A stretch of DNA of 64,000 bases from Ligula intestinalis (GCA_036362985.1 JAYGXS010000005.1:46775397-46839396); one strand, 5' to 3'. Counted from the stretch's first letter, positions 21,450 through 32,835 are shown. The notes: generated by a model from the sequence alone, not told the origin. Program-made: numbers and translations.

Positions 21450-22984
21450 CTGCTTCCTGGGACTCGAATATTCCCTACTATTAACAGCTTTATTCCAATC
21501 AGGGTGAGTGCCTTATGATTTAATTAATCTATCAGCCTTTATAACTGCTAATGCGCTGCTCCAGAACCTTGAACCAGCAGTAACTTCCAACGATGACAGC
21601 GTCTGATTGGCTTTCCTAGATCGTTCCTGATTGGAGGGTTGTATGCGAAGCGTCTCCGCCTTGCCTTGGAGCTCCAGGTCTGGAAGTCACACCGGCGACG
21701 ACATCAGTAAGCAACATGAGGCACAGCTTCATCTTGTAGGGGTCTCAGTAGTGTTCGTACTGAAAAATAATCAAAGACCCGACAGAATTGCGCGAACCAT
21801 ACGTCTCCCTTCGGTATCGTCTGACGAAGACCAACTGTTGCCGACATCTGGAAAGTTCAACAGTTAATATTTCAGTCATCAACGATATTATATCAACTCT
21901 AATACTCTCGTGGAAATGCTTAATGACAAAGTGTTGCGAAAACACCCCCCTTGGGTTGCTTGACTGGGGAGGGAGAAAATAAGTCCGGTGCGGAGACTCC
22001 GGTTTGGTGTGCCTTCGGAAACCTTTGATATTCAAGGCCTACAAGCGCAGAAGGCTTCACATTGCTTCAGAATCAGTATGGAGGAAGTGGTACAAATTCT
22101 ACTGACTGTTCTTTGCCGAAATTAGAAAGCCGAGCTGAATGTCTTTTTTTACTGATTTCCCATCTCCATCACTGAGACAAAATTGTCACTTCCAGATGAT
22201 TGATAAATGCCTCCTCCCGACGGCTTCAGGACCCGTAAGCCACTGCATAGTGTCTGTTCGAATCAGGGCTGAGGACAGCGGAGAATAATTTGGTCACGAG
22301 GTACCTACTGTAAAGTGATAGGTTCAAAGAATGAAAAGCAGCATTTTTCGTTAAATTCATATGCTCAATGCTGTTCTAATGGCCCAACTCCGAGTGTAAC
22401 GCTCAACGTCTCGCCACTCGCGTTTGCTTGCACGTGCGCACCAGGCTCTACGGATTCCAGTCCGGTCTTGCCAATCATAGTTCTAGGACAGCCCGGCACA
22501 TGAGTCATCACCCTTGCCGTCCTGAGGTCACGTCTGACAAAGGGCCATAACCGGAGGTAAGCGCGTGGTCCCAAAGAGCCGTGAACACGGGTAGGAACGC
22601 CGCCCAGTAATGCGCGTCCTTGAGAGGCCCAACAGCACCCGATGGTTGCCCGGATGGACCAAAAAGAAAGGACCGCACACGGGAGGCGGGACTTGCGGTA
22701 AACGATGACGCCTTGACGCAACCGCGGACGATTTGCTGACGGACACGCGACACGTTGAGAGACGCGTACAGAGCTGGTAAACACCCAGAGACTGGTGCAG
22801 TAAACTGTTCTCTATTATCCTGTGTGTCTTCTCTTCCTAACATGCAACTGGGCGACACAACACACATCCCTGAGGCTGACTCACACGTAACCGCGCTGGA
22901 GGCACTGCGATGGCTCCTGCGTTCTCTTTCTTCGAACGCAGCCCTCGCTGGTGCGGCCGCGCGCTCGTCCAGCTGCGAAAATCC
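21450..22984. other. Unassigned DNA
   Basis: No gene recognised. Around 22435-22490 a short stretch (TCCAGTCCGGTCTTGCCAAT) resembles the 5' module of hairpin-tail SINE copies such as 36870-36890, so a degraded copy may run from here to 23112. Confidence 0.4.
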
Positions 22985-23112
22985 TTAAAATTACTCTCTA
23001 ATCCTTCTATACAGAATACACTATGCCTCCCAACAGACGTTCCACTTCTTCTCCTCCCACGCGGAAGCTCGTAGCGGCAAGGGTTTACCGATTAAGTTAA
23101 ATAACTACGATA
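22985..23112 (+). repeat. Hairpin-tail SINE-like repeat, 3' part
   Basis: It shows TCTATACAGAATACACTATG, a CCCACTTCTTCTCC-like block and GCGGCAAGGGTTTACC, the shared 3' module, ending in a decayed ACTACGATA. Confidence 0.6.
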
Positions 23113-23164
23113 CTGTCACATGAAGTGCAAGATAGGGGGTTTATTTGCAAAAGACAAGTTCAAA

Positions 23165-23822
23165 ATCACTGCAAAGAAGAGGAATAGGCGATCTCTGGAA
23201 CGATAGTTTTATTCTGAGCTTTCGGCTCCACACGAGAAGCCATCGTCAGAGTAAATGAGAGAAGCAAGCGTCAGCTACGAATAAATGGTAAGGGAGGGGG
23301 TGGGGGTGGTGGCAATTATTGATTGGTCTTTGTCCACGCCAAGTCCGTTCTCACGCTATCTTATCGTGTCTCCGAATCGCGTCCCTGAAGTAACGGCATG
23401 TAACCTTGAGGTAGTGGTCTGCGTGCTTGTAGAGGAACTGGGCCCTGGTTTCTGGTCAAGGGCACGGATGGCAAAATAACAGGGCGGTATATCCACATGC
23501 CTGTTTATGGAGTTAGAATCTGACATCCAAGCATCCAGCAGTTCGCGTCCCGTCCTATTACTGGCCCATGCCATTATCCGTGTGTTCGAGAAGTCAAATG
23601 CGTGGCCTTCCTCCAGAGTGTGGGTAGCGATCTGGGACTGTGGGTCGCCTTTCCGCACTGCCCGTTTGTGCTCGGTTATTCTTGAGCTAATTCGCCGCCC
23701 GGTCTGCCCTGTATAATGGTAAGAACAGTCGCGACATGGCACCTGATAAATGACGCCAGACTGCTCACCTACATCTAACGGGTCTTTAATTTGCATGACT
23801 CGTGCACACATAGTAGCTGCCG
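23165..23822 (-). mobile_element. Penelope-like element, 5'-truncated (GIY-YIG end)
   Basis: The minus strand is open from 23811 to 23356 and encodes a full GIY-YIG nuclease: SGVIYQVPCRDCSYHYTGQT, RRISSRITEHKRAV, then SQIATHTLEEGHAFDF and DSNSINRHVDIPPCYFAIRAL. Its 3' untranslated region carries a hammerhead-like motif and AATAAAAC. The upstream end is cut off at the boundary with a SINE at 23822. The nuclease domain itself has no stop codon, so this is one of the fresher PLE copies. Confidence 0.82.
23213..23255 (-). ncRNA. Hammerhead ribozyme candidate in PLE 3' region
   Basis: Minus strand: CTGACGA (23249-23243), a stem GGCTTC/GGAGCC with a 6-base loop, GAAA (23223-23220), then GCTCAG and AATAAAAC. 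The two invariant boxes and stem II are present. PLE hammerheads are reported with a very short stem III, which would fit, but the cleavage-site triplet (GCTC instead of CGTC) is not canonical. This is the best-preserved core in the window. Confidence 0.55.
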
Positions 23823-24115
23823 GGCGAGCCTACGACCAGCAGGAGAGCCCGTCGCGTCCAAGTGCTGCTTTGACAGCAGTCAGGCCAGTAGGCAAAGAGA
23901 GAGAGCGCTCATTGGCTGGGTCGGCCTTGAAGGTTGGTTGGACGGCTTGTGGGTAGAAATCGACGTGGGCGGTCCGTATTTCGCGCGCCAGTAAGTCTGG
24001 CGTCCGCCACGACCTTGGGGTCTAGACGGACTGAGGTCACGACAGGAAAGCCAGGCGTCGGGCAGGCAGCGACTGCTACATGTTGGCCTCGCTTCGCTTT
24101 GTGATCCAAGCTAGA
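23822..24115 (-). repeat. Hairpin-tail SINE-like repeat, 5' module only
   Basis: This is the reverse complement of the 5' module at 16030-16280: CTGACTGCTGTCAAAGCAGC, AAGGTCGTGGCGGACGCCAG and GGACCGCCCACGTCGATTTC are all recognisable. The 3' hairpin part is absent, cut at the PLE junction. Confidence 0.65.
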
Positions 24116-24184
24116 GCCTCAACAGGCAATCACATGACGATCCACGATGATAAGTTCTATTATCGATCGCAACTGACAGGGCAA

Positions 24185-24325
24185 CGCGCCCGTTGACTCA
24201 GTGGTAGGACGTGAAACTACGTACTGTTCAATCAACGGCTGTCCCAAAGCTGGGGCGGGGTAAGGTTGGCCGACGACGATTAATAAGCCAAAAGTATCCC
24301 TCCTTCCTACCAGCCCCCTATCTGT
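24185..24325 (+). repeat. tRNA-derived SINE, second copy
   Basis: It has an A-box-like TTGACTCAGTGGTAGGACG and a T-loop-like GTTCAATCAA, then the same body as the 11.8 kb copy (CGACGATTAATAAGCCAAAA). It is more decayed than that copy. Confidence 0.5.
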
Positions 24326-24329
24326 TTGT

Positions 24330-25195
24330 ATATACTCGTTCTCCACAACTATTCTGCTTCTGAAGTCTGGGTGTTGAGCAGAATATCAAGCACCACAGTC
24401 TGAGACTGCTTTAACTTCATTTTTTAAAGTCAAAAAGACTTCCTTCGGTGGTCCCCAGTGGTGGTCCTCAAGCTGAAATTTTAATGTTATTATGCAGTTA
24501 TTAGTTTGAAGAGGAAGGAAGGTCGGGCACCGGATCAAGTGTTGTTCTTCCTCAAGCATGCAAATACCTGGAACTCGAACGTTCTCACTCATTCGTGCAG
24601 TTATTGGTATTATAGCGGTGATAGCTGAACTTACTTTCTCGGCTTTAAACAATCAAAGTTAAGAAACCCTCCCCGACTAGGACAGATGCCTTGCGCAAAA
24701 TCCTAGAACGAAGAAATACTCACCTGTGTTAACTCCAAATCCAACCTCAACTCTAAGCTTAACCAAAAGTGAACGCTAGCCCCTTTCTAATTCGAAATTG
24801 GTGCAAAGGCCCGGAATGCGGTGGGAGGGTGGTCCCTGGTCTCACGCATTGTCCACTTAACTATTACAGGCAGTCGATAATGACTTTCTAATCATGCACA
24901 GGCACAGAATGGAAAATTTATATTAACCGTGTCCATCATGTGTCAGTGGAAAGTGGAATTACTATGAAGTCATACGGGGACCATGCTACACAGATCTGGT
25001 TTTCGAAGGAGCTCCAGTTCAGAGGCAATGGTGACAATGTGCTGTGTAACGCTCTATCTCTTCCCGGGCTGATGAAGGCTGTATTGGCCATTAATGCTCT
25101 TTGGGACCTATAATCAGCGGCATGTGAGTGTCCCTGGAACCAGGCGCAAACGTGCGCACCTTACCTTTGCGCCATGGTCTCGACACACAGTGGAT
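24330..25195. other. Unassigned DNA
   Basis: No gene or known element. The stretch 24725-24780 has AACTCTAAGC/TTAACC-type words, part of the scattered telomere-like low-complexity signal. Confidence 0.4.
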
Positions 25196-25199
25196 TGAC

Positions 25200-25508
25200 C
25201 TCAAAGCCGCCCAATGAGATGCCCGCGTTTGTAAACTAGCCTCATAACTAGGTTGGCCTCAATCCGTCTGGACACGGACCTCAATGTGGTGGCTACCGAC
25301 AGACGTCACTCCGGATCACGTTGGCCTAACGGAAGGATGGGAGCTCCGACAGTTTAATCTCCTTCTACCTATTCTTCAACCCCTCTGTACAGAATACACT
25401 CTTCCTACAACTCTGGCCTTCCCATGTCTTCTCTCATCTCCCAAGGAACTGAGCCTGCAAGATCGCAGCCGCTAGGGTTGAGCTTATTAACCTTAACACT
25501 AGGCGATA
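25200..25508 (+). repeat. Hairpin-tail SINE-like repeat
   Basis: It shows CTCTGTACAGAATACACTCT, CCAAGGAACTGAGCC, AAGATCGCAGCCGCTAGGG and an imperfect end TAGGCGATAT. The 5' part (GGCCTCAATCCGTCTGGACA) is related to the long 5' module. Confidence 0.65.
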
Positions 25509-25904
25509 TGAAAACGATAAAACAAACGAAATTAGTCATTTATCCTTTGGGCTTGTCTTATTCTATGCTAACATATAAAGAATAGGTCCTAGTCGAGGAA
25601 TGTTCCCGAGATAGGCCAAGGCGATGGCTTGTTCTTCGAAATCATAGATGCACTTATCCAAAATCAATTCTCTTTGATGTTGTCATCATATTCCACCCAG
25701 GGCTGCCTCGAATTCACACAAACATATGCCAATACCACAATTCAAACATTGCAGTATTTGGCTGTCACACAAGTTCTTGCGGCTTTTGATCATTACATTT
25801 TGATCGTGCTATATTTTGTTTGATGCATTTAAGTTATTTAGCATTTTTTTCGCATTGCCGAGCACTCTTGAACTCTGTTTATAATTTGTAGCTTGGAGTA
25901 TCTT

Positions 25905-26228
25905 TTTGATATTTACAGCACGAAAAAGATAGGAAAATGACAAAAATGCACATTTCAAACATCTTCCTTTGCTTGATTTTAAGAGAGGCGCCAAAGCTGT
26001 TGAGGCCGCCTGGAGCATTTGTGCTGTTTATAGGGAAGGTTCTGTTGCTGAAAGAACAGCTCAGAAATGGTTTTCCCCGTTTCAAAGAAGGCGATTTTGG
26101 TTGCATGGACGCTCCACACTCTGAAAGGAGATGAAGTTCTGACGAGGATTGTCTCAATTCATGCAGATCACCATCAAACAGGCCGAGAATCGGCCAGAGA
26201 TCTGAAAGGTGGCAAGGCATCGAGAGTG
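25905..26228 (+). pseudogene. mariner transposase, 5' half (split by a SINE)
   Basis: The translation gives MTKMHISNIFL, then in another frame KRGAKAVEAAWSICAVYREG followed by SVAERTAQKWFS, then RFKEGDFGCMDAPHSERR and a stop, then HADHHQTGRESARDLK in the next frame. This is the N-terminal DNA-binding half of a mariner transposase (usual: ICAVYGEGSV.ERT.Q.WF.RFK.GDF...D). It has two frameshifts and a stop. The remainder continues at 26578 after an inserted repeat. Confidence 0.8.
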
Positions 26229-26229
26229 T

Positions 26230-26569
26230 AGTGGTCGCTGACGGCCGACGCCCTCAATTGCTTTGTCCGGCGTCATTGTTCAAGGCCGGCTGCCTCAAGG
26301 TCATCCAATAACTGGTTCCCGCGGCCGCCAAGCACCACTCGAACATGTCTCCCCCCCCCCTCGGCCGCCAGACATCAGTTAGGACCACAGGGCTCCAGCG
26401 GGATGACGTGTGCTGCGAGGTCAAAACTCTTTCTATCTATTCTTCGTTCCTTTATGTGCACAATGAACTATTCCTACTATTCTGACATCCACTGACTCCT
26501 CTTCTACTAAGTAACCATGGTCTGAAGATCGTAGTTGCTAGGATTTAACTTATTTAACCCCCTGCGATA
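26230..26569 (+). repeat. SINE-like insertion in mariner (C-type 5' module + hairpin tail)
   Basis: The 5' module (GTCCGGCGTCATTGTTCAAG, GCTGCCTCAAGGTCATC) recurs at 32655-32830 and 43600-43790. The 3' module is the shared one (ATGTGCACAATGAACTATTC, CATGGTCTGAAGATCG) and ends in CCTGCGATA. It sits inside a mariner whose halves line up on either side. Confidence 0.75.
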
Positions 26570-26577
26570 AGAGCTCA

Positions 26578-26850
26578 TCTGCAGTCGATAGGAAGCGTCC
26601 AAAAGCCTGGTTTTTGGGTTCCGTATGCTTCAAATTATGACAGCAAAATTCAGCGTACTAATGTTCCGGCATCATTACTGGTCCGACGCCGGCTCGTCCG
26701 TCAACCACAATAACCATTTTTGATGCTGCTTAGTAGTAGTGATCCACCATGGTACTTATGCGTGAATATGAAACTACGAAAAGAATAGTTGAAATCCAAA
26801 AAGCCAGCAACACCTCGAACCAAACCTGACCATCATCCTCGCTAGAGGAT
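26578..26850 (+). pseudogene. mariner transposase, central part after the SINE
   Basis: The reading resumes AHLQSIGSVQKPGFWVPYAS and, further on, PWYLCVNMKLRKE, a stop, and LKSKKPATPRTKPDHHP. This parallels the mariner core (GKWVPH..., GDEKW..Y.N.KR...W, KPDLHP). The catalytic Asp context GDEKW is not intact here. The downstream end is cut by another SINE at about 26850. Confidence 0.78.
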
Positions 26851-27243
26851 GTGCTGACCACCTCCGGCGACACGCCAGGCATGAGGTCACGCGATCACAA
26901 CTCTTGATCTGCCTCTGGGACAGTCGATTACAGGTGCCGCGAACGTTTGCCTCTCACGGTGGTCAATAACATGCGCGCATTTGTTGGCTGACTCAGTCAG
27001 TTTGGCCAATCACCCTAAAGGCCGACTCACAAACGACCTCACTGTGAGGACTGCCTACGCTGTCACTGCTTCGAACCAAGCTTCTCTCGCGACTGGATGT
27101 GCTGTTCGGCAGTCAACTCCCTCCAATCTGTTCTCCACTCTTTCCGTACAGAATAAACTAGTCCTCCACTCCGGCCTCCCACATTTATTCTCTTAAAGAA
27201 CCGGACCTGAAGATCTTAGCGGCAACGGGTTTCTCTGCGATAT
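26851..27243 (+). repeat. Hairpin-tail SINE-like repeat, long copy
   Basis: The order of blocks matches 32020-32499: CTCTGGGACAGTCGATTACA, AATCACCCTAAAGGCCGACT, GAGGACTGCC, CCGTACAGAATAAACTAGTC and GGACCTGAAGATC, ending in TCTGCGATA. Confidence 0.7.
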
Positions 27244-27444
27244 TGGTGAACCTGACGTCGTGCTGTTTGTCTGATGAGATAAGAAGGTAACTAGAACACG
27301 GTGGGTTTCTTTGGACTACGACGATCAAACTTTCGATGAGCTTTTTTGTTCCTGTATTCAATGCCCTTCTGCACTTGCTTAACACTTTTAAGTTGAATAA
27401 ACTTGCGATTATTAACAGCTCAAATAAAAAAGAGTTTTCGGACT

Positions 27445-28018
27445 ACAACATCTTCCTTCATGCGATGTTAATAGACGCGTCAAAGCAGAGGAGAATGCCA
27501 GAAACCTTTGCACTGTTTACAAGGAAGGTTATATTGCTGAAAGAATAACTCAGAAATGATCTTCCTGTCTTAACCAAGGGCATTTCAGTTGTGCGGAAGT
27601 TCCGCGCTCTGGATGAACATCAAGCTTTGATTAAGATCGTGTCAGTGTTTTAACCCCTAAAGATCCCCATCAAACAATATGTTATTCGGCTAGGGAGATG
27701 AGATGCGATGACGCCACAGTTGCGCTCGACGGGACAACTCCAAAATCTTGGCTCCTGGGTTCCGTACGCTTTGGATGGAGAAAAAGAGATTTGGCAGGCA
27801 AATATTTCTGACCAAAAATCGCCTTGCCCGTCAGCAGCGTAAGCCAGTTTTGAAGGGGAGTTTTATTGAGAATGAAAAATTGCACTCGTGCGTGAATCGA
27901 AAACAAGGGAAAGAAAGACTTAACCGCAACAGGCAAGCAGAACTTTGAACCAAGCCTGATCTTCATCCTGGCAGGATGTCGGAAATTTTCATTCTTGTCG
28001 ACCTGCCACACAGCTGTA
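27445..28018 (+). pseudogene. mariner transposase, second decayed copy
   Basis: The reading, across frames, gives ARNLCTVYKEGYIAERITQK (then a stop), QGHFSCAEVPRSG, and later FIENEKLHSCVNRKQGKERL, a stop and TKPDLHPG. The last part equals the mariner GDEKW..YVNRK...W...KPDLHP region. It has many stops and frameshifts. It lies about 600 bp after the first mariner and is the same family. Confidence 0.75.
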
Positions 28019-28284
28019 AATAATCAAAAAATAAATAAAATAAAAATTACAAACAAATTCTGGTAAGAGTAGGCTATAGGTATTACCGTAGTAGCTAACA
28101 ACCCACAACCCGCGGATAAAACGAAAGCTTTTCCTTCCGGATGTAAAGGTAGCATTTACATTGAACCATCTATTTGGACAGGAGCAAGACGTTACACTTA
28201 ATTATATGCTATCTTATGCATATGATATTTCAGTTACATCTAATTATGCATATGTCTAAGAAGTAAATAATATCGTCTAACACC

Positions 28285-28385
28285 CTGTTCAATTGTTAAA
28301 CTGTCTGGTTTCCAGTATACTAAATGGTTATCCCTATTTGCTATCGCGGCAAGGGTTTTTCTTAATAACTTTACCCACTGCGATA
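28285..28385 (+). repeat. Hairpin-tail repeat, 3' end fragment
   Basis: GCTATCGCGGCAAGGGTTTT...TTACCCACTGCGATA is just the terminal hairpin region, immediately followed by another copy. Confidence 0.6.
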
Positions 28386-28796
28386 ACCTCATGGGACTGT
28401 GGTGACTCATTCCACAGAGGAGACCATACGCCAAGGCCCCCGCCGCTAAAGAGTGTGCCTGCACTGAAGGCGGCCTCTTCAACAGCCAATCACAGATGCC
28501 GCAAAGCCGGTCTCGCCCGGCGGTGAATAAGATGCATGCACGCCTAGGTAGATGCAGTCTGTCCGCTAATACTGGCCGCTGGCATGCCTGCTGCTAAACC
28601 CGCCCTTAGGACCCCGCTAGTCTCCTGGCTGGCCGTGCGCTCCGAAGTCAAACTTCTTCCTGCTTATTCTCCGTTCTTCTGTATAGAGAATAAACTGTTC
28701 CTACTATTCTGGCCTCTACCGACTTCTTCTCTCCTAAGGAACCATGGTCTGAAGATCGCAGTTGCTAGGGTTTAACTCACTTAACCCCCTGCGATA
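28386..28796 (+). repeat. Hairpin-tail SINE-like repeat, well-preserved copy
   Basis: The 3' 200 bp is very close to the 13480-end copy: CCGAAGTCAAACTTCTTCCT, AGAGAATAAACTGTTCC, TAAGGAACCATGGTCTGAAG and AACCCCCTGCGATA. The tail hairpin is perfect (ATCGCAG/CTGCGAT with inner GGGTT/AACCC). Confidence 0.78.
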
Positions 28797-28799
28797 GGA

Positions 28800-29750
28800 C
28801 AACCTGATAATTTTTAGGGAGCCGCGAAGATTGCAGCAGCCTGGATGTTCCTTTATCTACTAGTTCTGGCTGTATCTCGCTTGAATGGATTTCCGTCGGC
28901 TGCCTGCGCGTTTCGGTTTGCAATTATGAGAGTAGTGTTAGCAAGAGAATACGGAGTGCCACAGGTAATGAAATTATCTTGAGGGCCAAATCCCGAGTAG
29001 CAGGACAAAAAAGGAGTAGCCAAAACTAAAGGCAGTTATTTTGCATTGAAGCCGGATTTGCTGGCTGAGGCATTAGTAGCCGTTAGCGAGTCTGGCGTTT
29101 GTATGCGGACGACGCTAAGGAATACCCGGAGCAGTCGACGATCGTTATTGACCACCAAGGCGACAGAAAACTGCTCAAAATCGGTCGTCTGAAACCCTCT
29201 TCGGGAATATCGAAGTCTAGGATCCAACGTTGGTGGATGACTACGAGGTAAACAGAAAGGGCCACGCGACAGAGTTGCATCTGTTTTCTCCAACTTCGAT
29301 GTGGCCGTCAGCACGGAGATGACAGGGCTGATGTAACAGCCAGCGTCAGATGCTGACTAAAACTAACCTCTTAGCATAGTCAATGCACTTCGTCTCACAG
29401 GAGCGGATACGTTCACGCACAGTGGCCCTGTGGTGGTTCTGAGAAGTTGGGGCAGTTGTCGTAACTCACTCCGCGCATAGGACCTCACAAGGAGACTCAC
29501 CGCTGCCGTCAAGTGCACAGGCACCGGTGGCTTACGTCCGTCTCAAGGTCAAATCATTACCGCGAGTCCCGTGAGAATTTGATCTAATCCGTGAGCCGAA
29601 TTTCCTGATTGGCGGGAGGACAACCCCGGGTCCTGCAATCCTGCACAGAGGCACAGAGCACACACACACACACAACAACAACAACGGCTTTGTCTACTAT
29701 GGTTCGCTCTTTTCTGCAGAGCCTTTCATTAGCTCCTTTTCTGCAGTACA
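28800..29750. other. Unassigned DNA with CA/CAA microsatellite
   Basis: No gene recognised. A (CA)n run followed by (CAA)n lies at about 29663-29692. Confidence 0.4.
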
Positions 29751-29752
29751 CT

Positions 29753-30125
29753 TATCGCAGTGTCAAGGCTAATATGAGTAACCCTACCGGCTGCGATCTT
29801 CCAGGCCTGGTTTCTTAGGGGATTGGAGAAGTCATGGGAAGGCCAGAGTGATATGAAGAGTATATTCTGCATAGAATAAATGGGAGGATGGGATGTAGGA
29901 AATTGAATACCGGGCGACCGCACAACAGCATGCCAGCGGACGGTGTCTGAAGTGAGGTCTGCTTGGCAGTCGTCATAAGAGTTCCTGTGTGAGTCGGCCT
30001 GTGATTGACTGTTACAGAGTCCGAAAACAGTAAGCGTTCCGGAACTGCACTTCGAATTTAGCTTGTCACGACAGACAAGTACTGGCAGGTACGCACCAGT
30101 AGCATTCTGGTTCTCAACCAATAAT
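29753..30125 (-). repeat. Hairpin-tail SINE-like repeat
   Basis: It opens with TATCGCAG and GGCTGCGATCTTCCAGGCCT (reverse of the hairpin end), then GTATATTCTGCATAGAATAA and CCTGTGATTGACTGTTACAG. Confidence 0.68.
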
Positions 30126-30345
30126 CTTCAAGGCCGACTCAGGCATACTCTCGCTCGGGACGCCGCTTTCATGGCTGCGGATGCGTCCTCTCCGGATGCC
30201 ACCTTCGTCCGAAAAAATTTCAAATAACTCTGTACACAATAAAACACCACTTCAACTAGCGTCCCACTTCTTCTCATCGTATTCGTACCGGACCTGCTGG
30301 CCGTAGCGACTAGGGTCTGCCCTGTAGCTAAGATAGCCGGGACAA
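30126..30345 (+). repeat. Hairpin-tail SINE-like repeat, diverged
   Basis: It has CTTCAAGGCCGACTCAGGCA, CTCTGTACACAATAAAACAC, GTCCCACTTCTTCTC, GGACCTGCTGGCCGTAGCGA and CTAGGGT. The tail is decayed. It abuts the minus copy, making a tail-outward pair. Confidence 0.5.
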
Positions 30346-30890
30346 GCGTACCTTGGGGGTATAATTTCAAGACGGCGAAGGTTTGCATCAAAAGCCAGTT
30401 ATTTGAAGCATTCCACTTGGGACTGTAGGGGCATCCTGCTCGAAAAACTGAAGGCTAGCCGTACCAACCATACGGGTTAACGACGTGAATTGGTCTTGAA
30501 GGCCAAGCAAAAAGACAACCATTTCACCTCAGCTACAAAAAGAGAATTCTGAAGGCCAAGTTATAGGGACGGACCTCAGACAGCCTAAGAATCTGGATAA
30601 AAACCGGCTTCCAAAGTATCCACGACAGCCTGAGATACAATGGCGACAGTGTGATCACATCGCGGGGCCAGAGGATGACCGTAAGTGGACAAAAGCGTCG
30701 CCAGAGCGACATTTTTAGTATCTCTTAATGAATTTGGAGACTTGGGAGGAGTTTGCTGCTGGTCAGCAGGCGTGGCACATGGCTTAACTAAATAGAGTAG
30801 CCAGCCGAATAGTCGATACCAAGGTTAATAGAGACACGCAAAACGGAACAATGACTTGCACTTGGTGCGACTGGGAACGTGCCTGATCTC
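30346..30890. other. Unassigned DNA
   Basis: Nothing recognised on either strand. Confidence 0.4.
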
Positions 30891-31440
30891 GTCGGTCTCA
30901 ATTATATCCCAAACGATACCCCCCACGCGTGACAGCTATTGGAAACAGGTCTGGAAAGATCCGTGCATTCTCTTATCCAGGGGCAGAGGCAGAAAACCGA
31001 AGCTCCAAGAACCATTTCTACGTCTTGATGAACGGCGTCAAGCCAAGTCTTTGGTCGCTCATCTCTTCGGATGATCCTTAGGCAGTAATAGTCAAAAACC
31101 TCCCGTGTTCGCTCCTCTTCCACATGCAAAGTGCAGCATTCAAACATATAGATAGAGACTGACCGGATAGATGCGTAGTACAAAGGAATCTTCGTAGCGA
31201 TGGAGATATCGCGTCGGATCCATGGGTGGAGGCTTGAGAAAACCCGCGGGCAGCATCTATTTGGGAGACAATGTCGTCCTTGATCTTTCCATTTGGCAGT
31301 AGCCTCAACCCGAGGTGTTTAAAATTGTCTGTTTCTTCCATATGACGTTCATTAATCCAGATGGGTCCGTTTCCCTGTCCATTTTCCGTTTCCCGGATAA
31401 TCTGGTCTTCCTGGTATTTATGGACAAGCAAATCACCCCA
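30890..31440 (-). mobile_element. RTE-type non-LTR retrotransposon, 3' remnant
   Basis: The minus strand encodes GPIWINERHMEETDNFKHLG, LRLLPNGKIKDDIVSQIDAA, then in another frame YYASIRSVSIYMFECCTLHV, EEERTREVFDYYCLRIIRRD and KTWLDAVHQDVEMVLGASVF. This is the thumb and C-terminal tail of RTE elements (schistosome SR2-like). An internal deletion joins LRIIRRDERPK to TWLDAV, removing the usual W.GH..RR section. Confidence 0.78.
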
Positions 31441-32015
31441 GCGATCTCAAAGAAACAATGACCTCAACACTTGACACCTGCTATCGTACACATACTGTTC
31501 ACGGGCTGTCCGGGCAGGGAGCGGCCTCGCTAGACAGCTGCGGACCCAGCACATTTTCAACATGATTGACTGGCGTACAATCCCACAAAACGCCACAGTC
31601 AGTTCCACCATCAGGAACAATGCCAACCGCGTGCCCTTCAGACGCGTAACTTACACGTGATTGTGTAGCATCTTCCCCACTCTCTACTTCCTCTATTCTC
31701 ATTTTTATCGAGCATTTTAGGAAAGTGCGTGCTGTGAAGAGTTCGATTGTACATTCTGACGATGGAACCACATGATTTCCTGCACAGTGTAGTTGCCAAA
31801 GACGGAAGGCTTGAGGCGCTACAAGGAAACTCCTGTGATCCTGCCCCTACTGCCAGCAATGCGGCCTAAATTCCAACCAAGGTAACTGTCACCATCGATT
31901 TGAATCATGAATTATTTGCCAAGTCGTCGCACTGTGTCAGCGAACCAGTACCAGGGTCCGTGACATACAATATTGGCTCATTTCTCAACTGGCAACACTA
32001 TTCAGGGTCGTCGAT
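31441..32015. other. Unassigned DNA
   Basis: No gene recognised. It could include unreadable RTE sequence upstream of the remnant. Confidence 0.35.
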
Positions 32016-32019
32016 CAGC

Positions 32020-32499
32020 GAATGTGCCTAGTTTGCCCAATGCACCCCTATGGCAGTTTTCTAGTGACCCCGTAACGCCTTCGGCTTTCGGTGCCATGCC
32101 ATGCAAGAGGTCACTTGATTGCAGATCTTGGGCCGCCTCTGGGACAGCCAATCACAGGTTCCGAAAACTGTGCCAACGCTCAACTTCGTGCAGCTGCTAG
32201 CAAGTGCGCATACACTAATCTGCCTATGAAATTCGGTCTGGCCAATCATCTCCCTGTGGCTGACGCAAACAGGACTTCACTGCGACGACTGCCACGCTTT
32301 CACACTTCGGATTCAGCCCTCTCGCTAGAGGTTGTGCATTCGTCCGACAGTCAACTTTCTCCTACTTATTCTCTACTACTCCTGTACAGAATGAACTATT
32401 CCTTCCGCTTAGTGTTTCACTTCTTCTTTTCCCTTACGTAAACGGACCTGAAGATCGCAGTGACAAGGGTTTAGCCTATAAACTTAACCCACTGCGATA
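32020..32499 (+). repeat. Hairpin-tail SINE-like repeat, longest reference copy (about 480 bp)
   Basis: It contains all modules: CCATGCAAGAGGTCACTTGA, CTGGGACAGCCAATCACAGG, CTGGCCAATCATCTCCCTGT, a GACTGCCACGC block, CTCCTGTACAGAATGAACTA and GGACCTGAAGATCGCAGTGA, and ends CCCACTGCGATA. No clear A/B boxes were seen, so a tRNA origin is not shown. Confidence 0.72.
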
Positions 32500-32649
32500 G
32501 ATTGCTGCATTTTGTCGTCACGGAGCAAAATGAGCAAAAATGCATAGCGCTTAAGTAGCAATTTTTTACGTGGAATACTTCTTTGCAGGTGGCTAAAAAG
32601 AAGCCCGTTCCAAAGCCGGCATCCTGACATGCCTGATATATCCTGATAT

Positions 32650-32835
32650 ATAAATCTGTTGCCGGCGCTCAACTATGCTGTGTCCAGCTTCCTTGTTCAG
32701 GGCCAACTGCCTCAAGGTCATTCACTACCTCAGACGTGCTGATCTGCAGAGACTTGGCCGAATTCCACTCGGAGATATACACGTGCGTCCAGGTTATCGC
32801 GGCTGTCCAAGTGCCACTTAGATAACGCACCTTGA
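32650..32835 (+). repeat. C-type dispersed module, free copy
   Basis: It shares CTTGTTCAGGGCCAACTGCC, TCAAGGTCATTCACTACCTC and ACACGTGCGTCCAGGTT with 43600-43790 and, in part, 26230-26400. No hairpin tail follows. Confidence 0.6.
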
